From: an uncultured Rhodospirillales bacterium
GTDB taxonomy: Bacteria > Pseudomonadota > Alphaproteobacteria > Acetobacterales > Acetobacteraceae
NCBI GenBank assembly: GCA_903927465.1
Contig: CAIYMY010000185.1
Coordinates: 1 to 35,851 of the forward strand
Direction of reading: 5' to 3'
Length of the DNA stretch: 35,851 nt
Numbering within the stretch: position 1 is the first letter of the stretch; each line of letters starts with the position of its first letter. The notes below the pieces were generated by a model that did no database searches, was not told where the DNA came from, and saw nothing but the letters and a program-made list of their open reading frames with translations. This document shows, piece after piece, positions 19,782 through 28,373 of this stretch. The position numbers were made by a program, and so were the translations under genes.

Positions 19782-20204
19782 TCAGCCGGCCGCATTCCAG
19801 GGATTGATGACCTTGAGCCCCGCCGCCGCGAAAGCACTTGAATCCCGCGTTGCCACAATGAAACCCTGCGTGGCGGCGATGGCAGCGATATAGCCATCAG
19901 GTGTCGGAAAGCCCCGCCCGGCGATGCGCGCCTTGGCGGCAAGCTCCCCATATCGTTGCGCCGCTGCCGTATCGAAGGGCAGGATACGCGCGGCAAAAAG
20001 CGCCAGCAGCCCCTCCAGCGCGGCGATGAGGTTATCCTTCCGCCTTCCCTTGGGCAGCGCGGCAATGCCAAAGGAAAGCTCGGCGATGGTAACGCTGGAT
20101 AGAAACAGTGTCTCGGCAGCTTGGGCGTCCAGCCAGTCACGCACGGCGCGCTCTGGCGCTGGCTTCATCGCTTCAGAAATGACGTTCGTATCAAGCAAAA
20201 TCAT
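19782..20204 (-). CDS. fitB: PIN-domain RNase toxin, FitB/VapC type
   Basis: A 140-residue PIN-domain endoribonuclease that would be held inactive by the antitoxin encoded just upstream. The acidic active-site set is visible: Asp in MILLDTNVISE (residue 5), Glu in VTIAELSFGI (about 42), Asp in TPDGYIAAIAA (about 103) and Asp in IVATRDSSAF (about 120). Features shared with Neisseria FitB, from memory, include MILLDTNVISE, AARILPFD, DGYIAA, VATRD and the C-terminal NPW. It overlaps the antitoxin gene by four bases, the usual coupling. The 3' end converges on the flavin hydroxylase gene only 20 bases away. Confidence 0.93.
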   Translation of the reverse strand: MILLDTNVISEAMKPAPERAVRDWLDAQAAETLFLSSVTIAELSFGIAALPKGRRKDNLIAALEGLLALFAARILPFDTAAAQRYGELAAKARIAGRGFPTPDGYIAAIAATQGFIVATRDSSAFAAAGLKVINPWNAAG

Positions 20205-20455
20205 TCGAAGCTGAGGGGCTCAGCCGCGCGGGTGCTGCGGGGCTTTTCCAGCGCTTCGATATCGGCATTGGTCAGGCCGATTTTGCGACTCATCTCCGAA
20301 AGCACCGTACCAAGATGCAAGCGGCCTTGCGGGCGGACAGCTTCTTCCAGAATGGCGCGCATTTCCGCTTCCGTGCTGCGCTTATGCTGCGCGGCGCGGC
20401 GCTTCAGCGCGCGATGCGCTTCGTCAGACAGGTTGCGAATAGTGACGGCGGCCAT
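20201..20455 (-). CDS. fitA: Ribbon-helix-helix antitoxin, FitA type
   Basis: An 84-residue antitoxin. The N-terminus MAAVTIRNLSDEAHRALKRRAAQHKRSTEAEMRAILEEAV is a ribbon-helix-helix DNA-binding fold of the FitA type (beta strand VTIRNL, then two helices with RSTEAEMR). The remainder (about residues 45-84) should wrap the toxin and block its active site. It would repress its own promoter as a complex with the toxin. The ATG at 20455 is the only sensible start. Repeated TGCTATCA boxes lie 30-56 bases upstream. Confidence 0.93.
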   Translation of the reverse strand: MAAVTIRNLSDEAHRALKRRAAQHKRSTEAEMRAILEEAVRPQGRLHLGTVLSEMSRKIGLTNADIEALEKPRSTRAAEPLSFE

Positions 20456-20483
20456 GATGGCAATCCTGGAGCTTTGATTGCGA

Positions 20484-20519
20484 TGCTATCACTATGCTTA
20501 TTTTGCTATCAAATTGCAA
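20484..20519 (-). promoter_or_regulatory. fitAB promoter with overlapping TGCTATCA operator boxes
   Basis: On the minus strand, TTGCAA (20519-20514), a 17-base spacer and CATAGT (20496-20491) form a plausible housekeeping promoter, with 4 of 6 matches to each consensus element. Over it lie two identical boxes, plus-strand TGCTATCA at 20484-20491 and 20504-20511, 20 bases apart (two helical turns). This is the half-site I remember for the Neisseria FitAB operator. A third degenerate inverted half-site, TGATTGCG, is at 20475-20482. Confidence 0.6.
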
Positions 20520-20689
20520 GCTCGCCCACGCCCCCAAATGATTCTCTCCGAAACCGTGTCCAGGCCTATCGGCCCATTCTCCAAACGCCTGGATCGGGAG
20601 ATGAAAGCCGCAGCGCTCCACCAGCAATTGACGCGCGCGCCAGCAGCCCGCAATCCTGTTTCCGAACACTGGAAGAAAGGGTGACTTCG

Positions 20690-22288
20690 ATGGAAATGAA
20701 CCGCCGGGCCTTGCTGCTGACTTCCGCCGCTTTGGCCGCCAATGTCGTCGCACCAGAAGCCGCCTTCGCGCAGGAACAACCGCGCCGGGGGGGCATCATG
20801 ACGGTGCATTTCGCGACCGAACAGCGCATCCTGAACCCCAGCCTGCAGGCTTCCACCGGTGTTTACATCGTGGGTGGCAAAATCCAGGAACCGCTGGTGG
20901 ATCTGGATGCTGCCGGCAATCCCGCGCCTTGCCTGGCAGAATCTTGGGAAGCGACGCCGGATGGCAAGACCATCACCTTCAAGCTGCGCCAGGGTGTCAC
21001 CTGGCATGATGGCCGGCCCTTCACCTCGGCGGATGTGCAATTCACCGCCATGGAGATGTGGAAGAAGATCCTGAATTACGGCACGACTTTGCAATTGTTC
21101 CTGGAAGCGGTGGACACTCCAGACGCGCATACCGCCATCTTCCGCTACAGCCGGCCCATGCCGCTGAACCTGCTGCTGCGCGCGCTGCCTGATCTTGGCT
21201 ATGTCTCCGCCAAGCATATTTATGAAGGCACCGATATCCGCCAGAACCCTGCGAATACCGCGCCGATGGGCACCGGGCCCTTCCGCTTCGTGCAATATGA
21301 ACGCGGGCAATTCATCATCGCCGACCGCAACCCGAATTACTGGCGCAACAATATGCCCTATCTGGACCGCGTGGTCTGGCGCGTGGTGTCGGACCGTTCG
21401 GCGGCGGCGGCGCAGATGGAATCCGGGCAATTGCTGTTCAGCCCCTTCTCCGCACTTTCCATCGCTGATTTCACGCGGCTTGGCCGCGACCCGCGCTTTG
21501 AAGTGACCACGCGCGGCAATGAGGGCAATGCGCGCACGAATACGCTGGAATTCAATTTCCGCAACCCGATCCTGGCCGATATCCGTGTGCGCCGCGCCAT
21601 TGCGCATGCGCTGGATATTCCCTTCTTCATCGAAAACTTCCTGGGTCCCTTCGCCAAGGTTGGCACCGGGCCAATCCCAACCACCTCGCCCGATTTCTAT
21701 CCGGCGAATATGCCGCAATACCCCTTCAACCGCGCCCAGGCGAACCGCATGCTGGATGAAGCCGGGCATCGCCGCGGCGCAGGCGGCGTGCGCTTCAATC
21801 TGCGGCTCAATCCCGCGCCTTGGGGCGAGGATATCGCGCTATGGTCCACCTTCATCCAGCAATCCCTGAATGAGGTCGGCATCCGCGTTGAAATCGTGCG
21901 GCTTGATGCGGCGGGATTCCTGCGTACCGTCTATAATGACTGGAATTTCGATCTGGCGACCGGCTGGCACCAGTATCGCAACGACCCCGCCGTTTCCACC
22001 TCGGTCTGGTATCGTTCTGGCCAACCGCGCGGCGCACCCTGGACCAATCAATGGGGTTGGACGGATGCCGAAACCGATCAGGTGATTGACGCCGCCGCGA
22101 CCGAATTGGACCCCACACGTCGCAAGGCGCTTTATGCCGATTTCGTCCGCCGGGCTAATACGGAATTGCCGCTTTGGATGCCGATTGAACAAATCTTCGT
22201 CTCTGTCATCAATCGGCGCCTGCGCAATCATTCCAATACGCCGCGCTGGGCATCTTCATCCTGGCACGATCTCTGGCTCGCTTCCTGA
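20690..22288 (+). CDS. ABC transporter substrate-binding protein, peptide/nickel family
   Basis: A 532-residue periplasmic binding protein of family SBP_bac_5 (DppA/OppA/NikA type). The signal sequence MEMNRRALLLTSAALAANVVAPEAAFA (cleavage near AFA-QE) has a paired-arginine RRALLL stretch that resembles a Tat signal. The mature part shows the family layout with DLDAAGNPAPCLAESWEATPDGKTITFKLRQGVTWHDGRPFTSADV, which contains the SBP_bac_5 signature. Further on are NPNYWRNNMPYLDRVVWR and FNFRNPILADIRVRRAIAHALD. I chose the ATG at 20690 behind AAGAAAGGG; a GTG at 20681 or an ATG at 20696 are alternatives. It heads a four-gene importer operon. The ligand is unknown. Confidence 0.93.
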   Translation: MEMNRRALLLTSAALAANVVAPEAAFAQEQPRRGGIMTVHFATEQRILNPSLQASTGVYIVGGKIQEPLVDLDAAGNPAPCLAESWEATPDGKTITFKLRQGVTWHDGRPFTSADVQFTAMEMWKKILNYGTTLQLFLEAVDTPDAHTAIFRYSRPMPLNLLLRALPDLGYVSAKHIYEGTDIRQNPANTAPMGTGPFRFVQYERGQFIIADRNPNYWRNNMPYLDRVVWRVVSDRSAAAAQMESGQLLFSPFSALSIADFTRLGRDPRFEVTTRGNEGNARTNTLEFNFRNPILADIRVRRAIAHALDIPFFIENFLGPFAKVGTGPIPTTSPDFYPANMPQYPFNRAQANRMLDEAGHRRGAGGVRFNLRLNPAPWGEDIALWSTFIQQSLNEVGIRVEIVRLDAAGFLRTVYNDWNFDLATGWHQYRNDPAVSTSVWYRSGQPRGAPWTNQWGWTDAETDQVIDAAATELDPTRRKALYADFVRRANTELPLWMPIEQIFVSVINRRLRNHSNTPRWASSSWHDLWLAS

Positions 22289-22305
22289 CGCGCGCCTGAT
22301 TTCTG

Positions 22306-23292
22306 ATGCGGGTATTTAGCCTCGCTGCCCGAAGATTGGCGGCGTCCTTGCCGACGCTGCTGATCATTCTGGCCGCCATGTTTCTGCTGCTGCAATTGGC
22401 GCCAGGCGATACGGTGGATGCGCTGATTGCGCAGATGGGCGGCGGCGGAGATGCGAAGCTTGCCGAGGAACTGCGCCGCTTCTACGGGCTTGATCTTTCC
22501 ATCCCGGCGCAGCTTGGCAATTACGTGTGGCGGTTGATCCGCTTTGACCTGGGTTTTTCAGCCATTTACGGCAAACCCGTCGCGACCGTGATTTTCGAAC
22601 GCCTGCCCGCCACGCTTGCGCTGATGACAGCCGCCCTTTCCTTCGCCTTTTCCGTCGGGCTGGTGCTGGGCGTGATTGCAGCCAAGCGCGTGAATGGCTG
22701 GCCAGATACGGTGATTTCCACGCTTGGGCTGATTTTCTACGCCACCCCTTCCTTCTGGTTCGGGCTGATGGCGATTGTGCTGTTCTCCGTGCATCTGCAA
22801 TGGCTTCCCGCCGGCGGGTTTGAGGATGTGGCGGCGGGCCTCACGGGTTTTGCGCGGCTGCGTGATATTACCGCGCATCTGGTGCTGCCCACACTCACAC
22901 TCGGGCTGATCTTCCTGGCGATTTATCTTCGCATCATGCGCGCTTCGATGCTGGAGGTTTTGACGCTGGATTTCGTGCGCACGGCGCGCGCCAAGGGCTT
23001 GGATGAAACGCGCGTCATGGTGCGGCATGTGCTGCGCAACGCCATGCTGCCCATGGTGACGCTGATTGGCTTGCAGGCCGGCACCATGCTGGGTGGTTCC
23101 GTAGTGGTGGAAAGCGTTTTTTCCCTGCCGGGGCTTGGGCGGCTTGCCTATGAAGCCGTGGTGCAGCGGGATTTGAATACGCTGCTTGGCATTGTGTTCA
23201 TCTCGGCCCTGCTGGTCATTGCCGTGAATTTTCTGGTGGATTTGCTCTATGCGCGGCTGGATCCGCGCATCGGCAATGGGGGCGCGTCCTGA
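22306..23292 (+). CDS. ABC transporter permease, DppB type
   Basis: A 328-residue inner-membrane permease of the dipeptide/oligopeptide/nickel importer family. Six membrane segments are expected: one near the N-terminus (LPTLLIILAAMFLLLQLAPGD) and five in the C-terminal BPD_transp_1 domain. The ATPase-coupling EAA-type loop is at about residues 225-250 (DFVRTARAKGLDETRVMVRHVLRNAMLP). The LAPGD motif and the long periplasmic segment after helix 1 are typical of DppB. It starts 17 bases after the binding protein and shares one base with the next permease gene. Confidence 0.95.
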   Translation: MRVFSLAARRLAASLPTLLIILAAMFLLLQLAPGDTVDALIAQMGGGGDAKLAEELRRFYGLDLSIPAQLGNYVWRLIRFDLGFSAIYGKPVATVIFERLPATLALMTAALSFAFSVGLVLGVIAAKRVNGWPDTVISTLGLIFYATPSFWFGLMAIVLFSVHLQWLPAGGFEDVAAGLTGFARLRDITAHLVLPTLTLGLIFLAIYLRIMRASMLEVLTLDFVRTARAKGLDETRVMVRHVLRNAMLPMVTLIGLQAGTMLGGSVVVESVFSLPGLGRLAYEAVVQRDLNTLLGIVFISALLVIAVNFLVDLLYARLDPRIGNGGAS

Positions 23293-24134
23293 TGCCCGCA
23301 CTCAAGCGTTTTGCACTGGCCTATTTGCGCAACCCAGCCGCGGGGCTTGGGCTTTTCCTACTGGTCGCGATCATTGCCATGGCGCTGACGGCGGATTGGT
23401 TCTTTCCGCGCGATCCCTTGGCGTTGGCGGGCCGCCCGCTGCAATGGCCAGGTGCCAATCCGCGCTTCGCGCTGGGTACCGATAATTCCGGGCGCGATAT
23501 CGCCGCGCAAATATTTCATGGCGCGCGGATTTCGCTGCTGATTGGCCTGGTGGCGACTTCCATCGCCGTTGTCATTGGTATCGTGATCGGCGCGCTTGCC
23601 GGCTATTACGGCGGTGTGGTGGATGATGTGCTGATGCGCCTGACCGAGGCCTTTCAGACCCTGCCCAATTTCCTGCTGCTGCTGGTGCTGGTTTCCATCT
23701 TCGGGTCAGAACTCACCACCGTGGTGGTCGCGATTGGCGTAGTTTCCTGGCCGGCCACGGCGCGGCTGACGCGCGCTGAATTCCTCAGTCTCCGCAATCG
23801 GGAATTCGTGCAGGCTTGTCGCGGGCTTGGCATGGGGGATGGGCGCATCATCTTCCGTGAAATCCTGCCGAATGCGCTGCCGCCCGTGATTGTCTATGCC
23901 AGCGTTGTCATGGCGGTTGCCATTCTGCTGGAAAGCGCTTTGGCCTTTCTGCGGCTATCCGATCCCAATGTTGCATCCTGGGGCAATCTGATTGGCCTCG
24001 GGCGCGATGTGCTGCGCGTGCAATGGTATGTCTCGGCCATTCCCGGCGTTGCCATTCTGGTGACAGTGCTGGCTGTATCCCTTGTTGGGCAGGGCTTGAA
24101 TGATGCGCTGAACCCAAGGCTCAAGGGCCGATGA
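23292..24134 (+). CDS. ABC transporter permease, DppC type
   Basis: The 280-residue partner permease. It has an N-terminal membrane segment (AAGLGLFLLVAIIAMAL), then PRFALGTDNSGRDIAAQIFHGARISLLIGL, the DppC-family signature (LGTDxxGRD), and the permease domain. The EAA-type loop is at REFVQACRGLGMGDGRIIFREILPNALPPV (about 173-202). It overlaps the preceding gene by one base (TGATG) and the following ATPase gene by four (ATGA), so the three are translationally coupled. Confidence 0.95.
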   Translation: MPALKRFALAYLRNPAAGLGLFLLVAIIAMALTADWFFPRDPLALAGRPLQWPGANPRFALGTDNSGRDIAAQIFHGARISLLIGLVATSIAVVIGIVIGALAGYYGGVVDDVLMRLTEAFQTLPNFLLLLVLVSIFGSELTTVVVAIGVVSWPATARLTRAEFLSLRNREFVQACRGLGMGDGRIIFREILPNALPPVIVYASVVMAVAILLESALAFLRLSDPNVASWGNLIGLGRDVLRVQWYVSAIPGVAILVTVLAVSLVGQGLNDALNPRLKGR

Positions 24135-25732
24135 GCGCGGTGCTTTCCTTGCAAGGCCTCACGGTCGCCCTACCAAGTGGGGCGGATCGGCCTGAGGCTT
24201 TGCGCCAGGTCTCGCTTGACCTTCATGCTGGCGAGATCCTCTGCGTGGTTGGCGAAAGCGGTTCCGGCAAATCCATGATGGCGAGCGCAATCATGCGCCT
24301 GCTGCCGGGCAATGTACGCATTTCGGGCGGCAGCATCCTGTTTGAGGGCAAGGACCTAGCAAGCGCGAATGAGGCAACCATGCGCGCATTGCGCGGTGCC
24401 CGCATTGCCATGGTGTTCCAGGAACCCATGACCGCGCTCAATCCCTTGCGCAGCATTGGTGATCAGATCGCGGAGATGTTTCGTATCCATACCAGCCTGA
24501 GCAATGCCGAGATTGAAGCGCGCATGCTGGCACTGCTGGATGAAGTGCGCATCCCGCACCCGGCGGAAGCCGCGCGCGCCTTCCCGCATGAACTCTCCGG
24601 CGGGCAGCGCCAGCGCGCCATGATTGCGATGGCATTGGCGCTTGATCCTGTGGTGCTGATTGCCGATGAACCGACCACGGCCTTGGATGTCACCACCCAG
24701 GCGCAAATCCTGGCGTTGATCCGCGATTTGCAGCAACGCAAGGGCACCGCCGTGCTGTTCATCACGCATGATTTCGGCGTAGTGGCGGAGATCGCGGATC
24801 GCGTTGCGGTGATGCAGCATGGGCTTGTGGTGGAACAGGGACCAGCGCGTGATGTGCTGCATCAGCCCCAGCATGACTACACCAAGGCGCTGATCGCCGC
24901 GGTGCCGCCACTGAAGGCCCCCGCGCCGCGGGCAATTTCCAGTGAGTCCATCCTGGTGCTGGAAGGCGTGCAAAAAACCTATCGCAGCGGCGGCTTCTTC
25001 GGGCGCCGCCGGCGCGAAACCCATGCGGTGCGTGATGTGACACTTTCACTGCCCAAAGGCGGCACGCTTGGCGTGGTGGGCGAATCAGGTTCGGGCAAAT
25101 CCACCCTCGCGCGCTGCATCACGCGCCTGGTGCAGGCGGATGGCGGCAGCATTCGGCTTGATGGTGTTGATCTTTTGCAATTGTCGAAGCGCGAAGCACG
25201 CCAAGCCGCACGGCGCGTGCAGATGGTGTTTCAGGACCCCTATGGCTCGCTCAATCCACGCCGCCGCGCGGGGGAATTGGTGGCGCAAGGCCCGATGATC
25301 CATGGCATGTCGCGCGATGCGGCCATGGCCAAGGCGCGCGAATTATTCAGCCTGGTTGGGCTTGATCCGGCGGCGATTGAACGCTTTCCACATGAATTTT
25401 CTGGTGGGCAGCGCCAGCGCATTGGGCTTGCGCGCGCGCTGGCGATGGAGCCGGAAGTGCTTGTCGCGGATGAGCCTGTGTCCGCACTTGATGTCTCCGT
25501 GCAGGCGCAGGTCTTGAAGCTGCTGGCGGAGTTGCGCGTCAGGCTTGGGCTTTCCATTGTCTTCATCACGCATGATTTGCGTGTGGCGGCGCAGGTTTGT
25601 GATCTGGTCGCGGTGATGAAGGATGGGGAAGTTGTGGAACATGGCCCGATCGCGCAAGTTTTCGAGGCACCACGCCATGCCTATACAAAGGCGCTACTGG
25701 CTTCCGTTCCCGGGCGCGGTTTTGGGGCGTGA
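24131..25732 (+). CDS. Fused dual ATP-binding subunit of the peptide-type ABC importer (DppD-DppF fusion)
   Basis: A 533-residue protein with two complete ABC domains, one for each ATPase of the importer. The first (about residues 1-260) has Walker A GESGSGKSMMAS, signature LSGGQRQR and Walker B VLIADEPTTALD. The second (about 275-530) has Walker A GESGSGKSTLAR, signature FSGGQRQR and Walker B VLVADEPVSALD. Each half is followed by the oligopeptide-type C-terminal region (QPQHDYTKALIAAVP; APRHAYTKALLASVP). Such fusions are common in Proteobacteria (as in YejF or GsiA). No ABC gene is separate in the cluster, so the importer looks complete. Confidence 0.96.
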   Translation: MSAVLSLQGLTVALPSGADRPEALRQVSLDLHAGEILCVVGESGSGKSMMASAIMRLLPGNVRISGGSILFEGKDLASANEATMRALRGARIAMVFQEPMTALNPLRSIGDQIAEMFRIHTSLSNAEIEARMLALLDEVRIPHPAEAARAFPHELSGGQRQRAMIAMALALDPVVLIADEPTTALDVTTQAQILALIRDLQQRKGTAVLFITHDFGVVAEIADRVAVMQHGLVVEQGPARDVLHQPQHDYTKALIAAVPPLKAPAPRAISSESILVLEGVQKTYRSGGFFGRRRRETHAVRDVTLSLPKGGTLGVVGESGSGKSTLARCITRLVQADGGSIRLDGVDLLQLSKREARQAARRVQMVFQDPYGSLNPRRRAGELVAQGPMIHGMSRDAAMAKARELFSLVGLDPAAIERFPHEFSGGQRQRIGLARALAMEPEVLVADEPVSALDVSVQAQVLKLLAELRVRLGLSIVFITHDLRVAAQVCDLVAVMKDGEVVEHGPIAQVFEAPRHAYTKALLASVPGRGFGA

Positions 25733-25736
25733 TGCG

Positions 25737-26936
25737 CTACCGGACGCGGCGTGACGCGCGCCACATGATGATGCCAACCACCAGCGCCGGCAGGCCGCAG
25801 AGCACAAAGCCAATGCCATGGCTGTTGGTCACGGCAAGCTGCGCCGCATAGATCACCGGCAGAATGAAGGCACCGACCTGACCAAAGGAAAGCACGCCAC
25901 CTGTTGCTGCGCCGCGCATGCCGGGCGGGGCGAGCCGCGCCGCTTCAGACAGCAGCACACCATGCCAGGACATGGCGGTCGCGCTCATGCCCGTCGCGAT
26001 AGTGGCAATCAGCAAGGGTGACCAATCCGCGCTGTAAAGGCTCATCAGCACCGCACTTACGGCCATGCCAAGCGAAAGCCCCGCCATGATGCGGCGTGGC
26101 GATACACGGCCACTACCAAGCCAGCCCCAGAAGATGCGCATCGGCACGGCAACCACCATGGCAATAGCGAACATCAGCCCCGCCGTTGCCAGATCGTAAT
26201 TCAGCGCGGTCAGATACAGCACGTAATAACTGGTGAAGGCGGTTTGCAGCCCGTTGAAGGCAAAGCAGGCCAGCGACAATTCGCGCAAATCCTTGGATTT
26301 CAGCACCGCCGCCAGCGTGGTGCGGAAATCCGAAAAATGAAAGCTGCGGCTAGGCACGCGATCCGAATCAAATTCGGCACGCAGCGGTTCCAACATGATA
26401 GCGAACAGGAAACAGGCGCCGGCCGTTACCAGCAAAGCCCCACTCCAGCCCCAATACCAAGTCATCAGGGGGCCGAGCAGCCCAGCGAGCAATAGCCCCG
26501 CCGGCACTGCCGTTTGCTTGATGGAAAAAACCAAAGGCGCCTGCTTCGGCGGTGAATAACGCCCGAGCAGATGCGAACTCGCTGGCGTCGAAGTCGCTGC
26601 GCCGCCGCCGCCGATAATCGCCGAAATAAGGAAAAACAGCAGTGGCCCCGCTGCCCCCAAGGCCATACCAAGCGCCAGAAACACGAGCGCCACCTGGCTC
26701 ATGCGCAGCGCCCCGTAGCGGATGATGAAACTGCCGCAGCCAAGCTGGAACACGAGTGCCGCAAGCGCCGCCGCGCCGACATAAACGCCGACCAGTGCCG
26801 GGTCTATGTGCAAATCCTCGATAATCGCAGGGGCAATGACAAGCGGCAGGGTGCGACCGATGGAAGCAAAGGTCTGCTGCACAAACATGGCCCCAAGTGC
26901 CAGGTACAGAAGCTTCTTGGCCTTATCGGCAATCAT
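25737..26936 (-). CDS. Major facilitator superfamily transporter
   Basis: A 399-residue membrane protein with about twelve hydrophobic helices, split into two six-helix halves by a charged loop around residues 185-215 (LEPLRAEFDSDRVPSRSFHFSDF). IIRYGALRMSQVALVFLALG around residues 70-90 takes the place of the loop 2-3 motif A in weakened form, while SIKQTAVPAGLLLAGLLGP matches helix 5 of nitrate/cyanate-type or CynX-like MFS carriers. The family is clear but the substrate is not. The gene converges on the ABC importer with only four bases between the stop codons, and it lies 74 bases downstream of der on the same strand. Confidence 0.88.
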   Translation of the reverse strand: MIADKAKKLLYLALGAMFVQQTFASIGRTLPLVIAPAIIEDLHIDPALVGVYVGAAALAALVFQLGCGSFIIRYGALRMSQVALVFLALGMALGAAGPLLFFLISAIIGGGGAATSTPASSHLLGRYSPPKQAPLVFSIKQTAVPAGLLLAGLLGPLMTWYWGWSGALLVTAGACFLFAIMLEPLRAEFDSDRVPSRSFHFSDFRTTLAAVLKSKDLRELSLACFAFNGLQTAFTSYYVLYLTALNYDLATAGLMFAIAMVVAVPMRIFWGWLGSGRVSPRRIMAGLSLGMAVSAVLMSLYSADWSPLLIATIATGMSATAMSWHGVLLSEAARLAPPGMRGAATGGVLSFGQVGAFILPVIYAAQLAVTNSHGIGFVLCGLPALVVGIIMWRASRRVR

Positions 26937-27010
26937 GTGCGCAAAATGACCCCGTAATTCACAACAAGCCTAGGCGCGTTTCGCGGTGGGCGAAAGATGC
27001 GAAGCGCTTC

Positions 27011-28360
27011 TCAGTCCTCATTCTCGGCATAGGGGTTGCGCGGGGATCGCATTTGCAGCCGGATCGGCACGCCCGGCATGGTGAAATGCTCGCGGAAGGA
27101 ATTCACCAGATAGCGCCGATAATCATCCGGCAATTCATCGGCCCGCGTGCCGAAAATCACCATCGTGGGTGGACGCGCCTTGGGCATGGTGGCGTAGCGG
27201 AGCTTTATGCGCCTGCCATCCACCAGCGGCGCCTGATGCCGGGCCAGCGCGGCTTCGAACCAACGATTGACCTCCCCGGTCGGGATGCGGCGATTCCAGA
27301 GCGCATAGGCCGCGCGCACCGCGGGCATCAGCTTATCAACGCCCCGCCCAGTTGCCGCCGAAAGTGGCACCATGGGAACGCCTTTTGATTGCGAGAGGGA
27401 TGTCATCAGCGCGTCTTCAACGCGCTTTCGCGCCACATTACGGTCTTCCACCGCATCCCATTTATTGAGCGCGATCACCAAAGCGCGGCCTTCGCGTTCC
27501 GCCAGGCGGGCAATGCGCAAATCCTGTTCATCCATGCCAAGCAGCGCATCCAGGACAAGCACCACCACTTCCGCTTCCTTGAGCGCGGCCAGGCTGGAAG
27601 CGACCGACATCTGCTCCAGCGCTTCCTGCACCCGCGCCTTCTTGCGCATGCCGGCAGTATCAACCAGCCGCACTTCGCCGCCGGTTGAATCGCGCCATTG
27701 GACGGCGACGGCATCGCGCGTCAGGCCGGGTTCGGGCCCGGTGATCATGCGGTCTTCACCGAGCAGCGCGTTCAACAGCGTGGATTTGCCGGCATTGGGC
27801 CGGCCCACAATGGCAAGGCGGAGCGGGCGTTCTTTATCTTCTTCCTCTGGCTCATCCTCGGGCAGCGGGCCAAGCTTGGCCGCGATTTCATCATGCAGAT
27901 TGCCAAAGCCATCGCTATGTTCAGAACTCACCGGCACCGGGTCGCCCAGGCCCAATTCAAAGGCCTCCATGGCCGCGGTGGTGCCGGCGCGGCCTTCGGC
28001 CTTATTCGCAACCACCAGCACCGGCACGCGCATCCGCCTGAGCCAAGCCGCGAAAGCGCGATCCGCGGGCATGATGCCGGTGCGCGCATCCACCACAAAC
28101 AGCACGAGGGAGGCGCCACGCAGCGCGGCCTCAGAACTCGCGCGCATGCGGCCGGGCACGGTATCGGGTGGGGCTTCCTCAAGCCCGGCGGTATCCACCA
28201 AGGTCACGTCGCGGCCGGCGATGCGCGCGGTCACTTCCTTCCGGTCACGCGTGACGCCGGGTGTATCATGCACCAGTGCCATGCGCCGCTGCGCCAGCCG
28301 GTTGAACAGCGTGGATTTGCCCACATTGGGCCGACCTAAAATGACAATGACGGGCTGCAT
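27011..28360 (-). CDS. der: GTPase Der (EngA), ribosome assembly factor
   Basis: Der is a double GTPase needed for 50S subunit maturation. The 449-residue product has two G domains in tandem. The first has GRPNVGKSTLFNRL, the DTPGVTRDRKE switch, DTAGLEE and NKAEG. The second has GRPNAGKSTLLNALLG, EPGLTRDAV, DTAGMRKK and NKWD. A C-terminal KH-like domain follows (about residues 350-449, including GTRADELPDDYRRYLVNSFREHF and GVPIRLQMRSPRNPY). It lies 13 bases after bamB, and the yfgM-bamB-der order agrees with that in Enterobacteria. Confidence 0.98.
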   Translation of the reverse strand: MQPVIVILGRPNVGKSTLFNRLAQRRMALVHDTPGVTRDRKEVTARIAGRDVTLVDTAGLEEAPPDTVPGRMRASSEAALRGASLVLFVVDARTGIMPADRAFAAWLRRMRVPVLVVANKAEGRAGTTAAMEAFELGLGDPVPVSSEHSDGFGNLHDEIAAKLGPLPEDEPEEEDKERPLRLAIVGRPNAGKSTLLNALLGEDRMITGPEPGLTRDAVAVQWRDSTGGEVRLVDTAGMRKKARVQEALEQMSVASSLAALKEAEVVVLVLDALLGMDEQDLRIARLAEREGRALVIALNKWDAVEDRNVARKRVEDALMTSLSQSKGVPMVPLSAATGRGVDKLMPAVRAAYALWNRRIPTGEVNRWFEAALARHQAPLVDGRRIKLRYATMPKARPPTMVIFGTRADELPDDYRRYLVNSFREHFTMPGVPIRLQMRSPRNPYAENED

Positions 28361-28373
28361 GAAGGGGTTCTAT

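Noticed and set aside
20315-20689. Upstream extension of the ABC binding-protein frame by about 125 codons
   Set aside because: It runs through the antitoxin gene and its promoter on the other strand, shows no conservation, and would bury the signal peptide.
26937-27010. TTTCGC-GGTGG-GCGAAA hairpin between der and the MFS gene
   Set aside because: It has a short stem with no thymine run on the minus strand. It is not enough to call a terminator.
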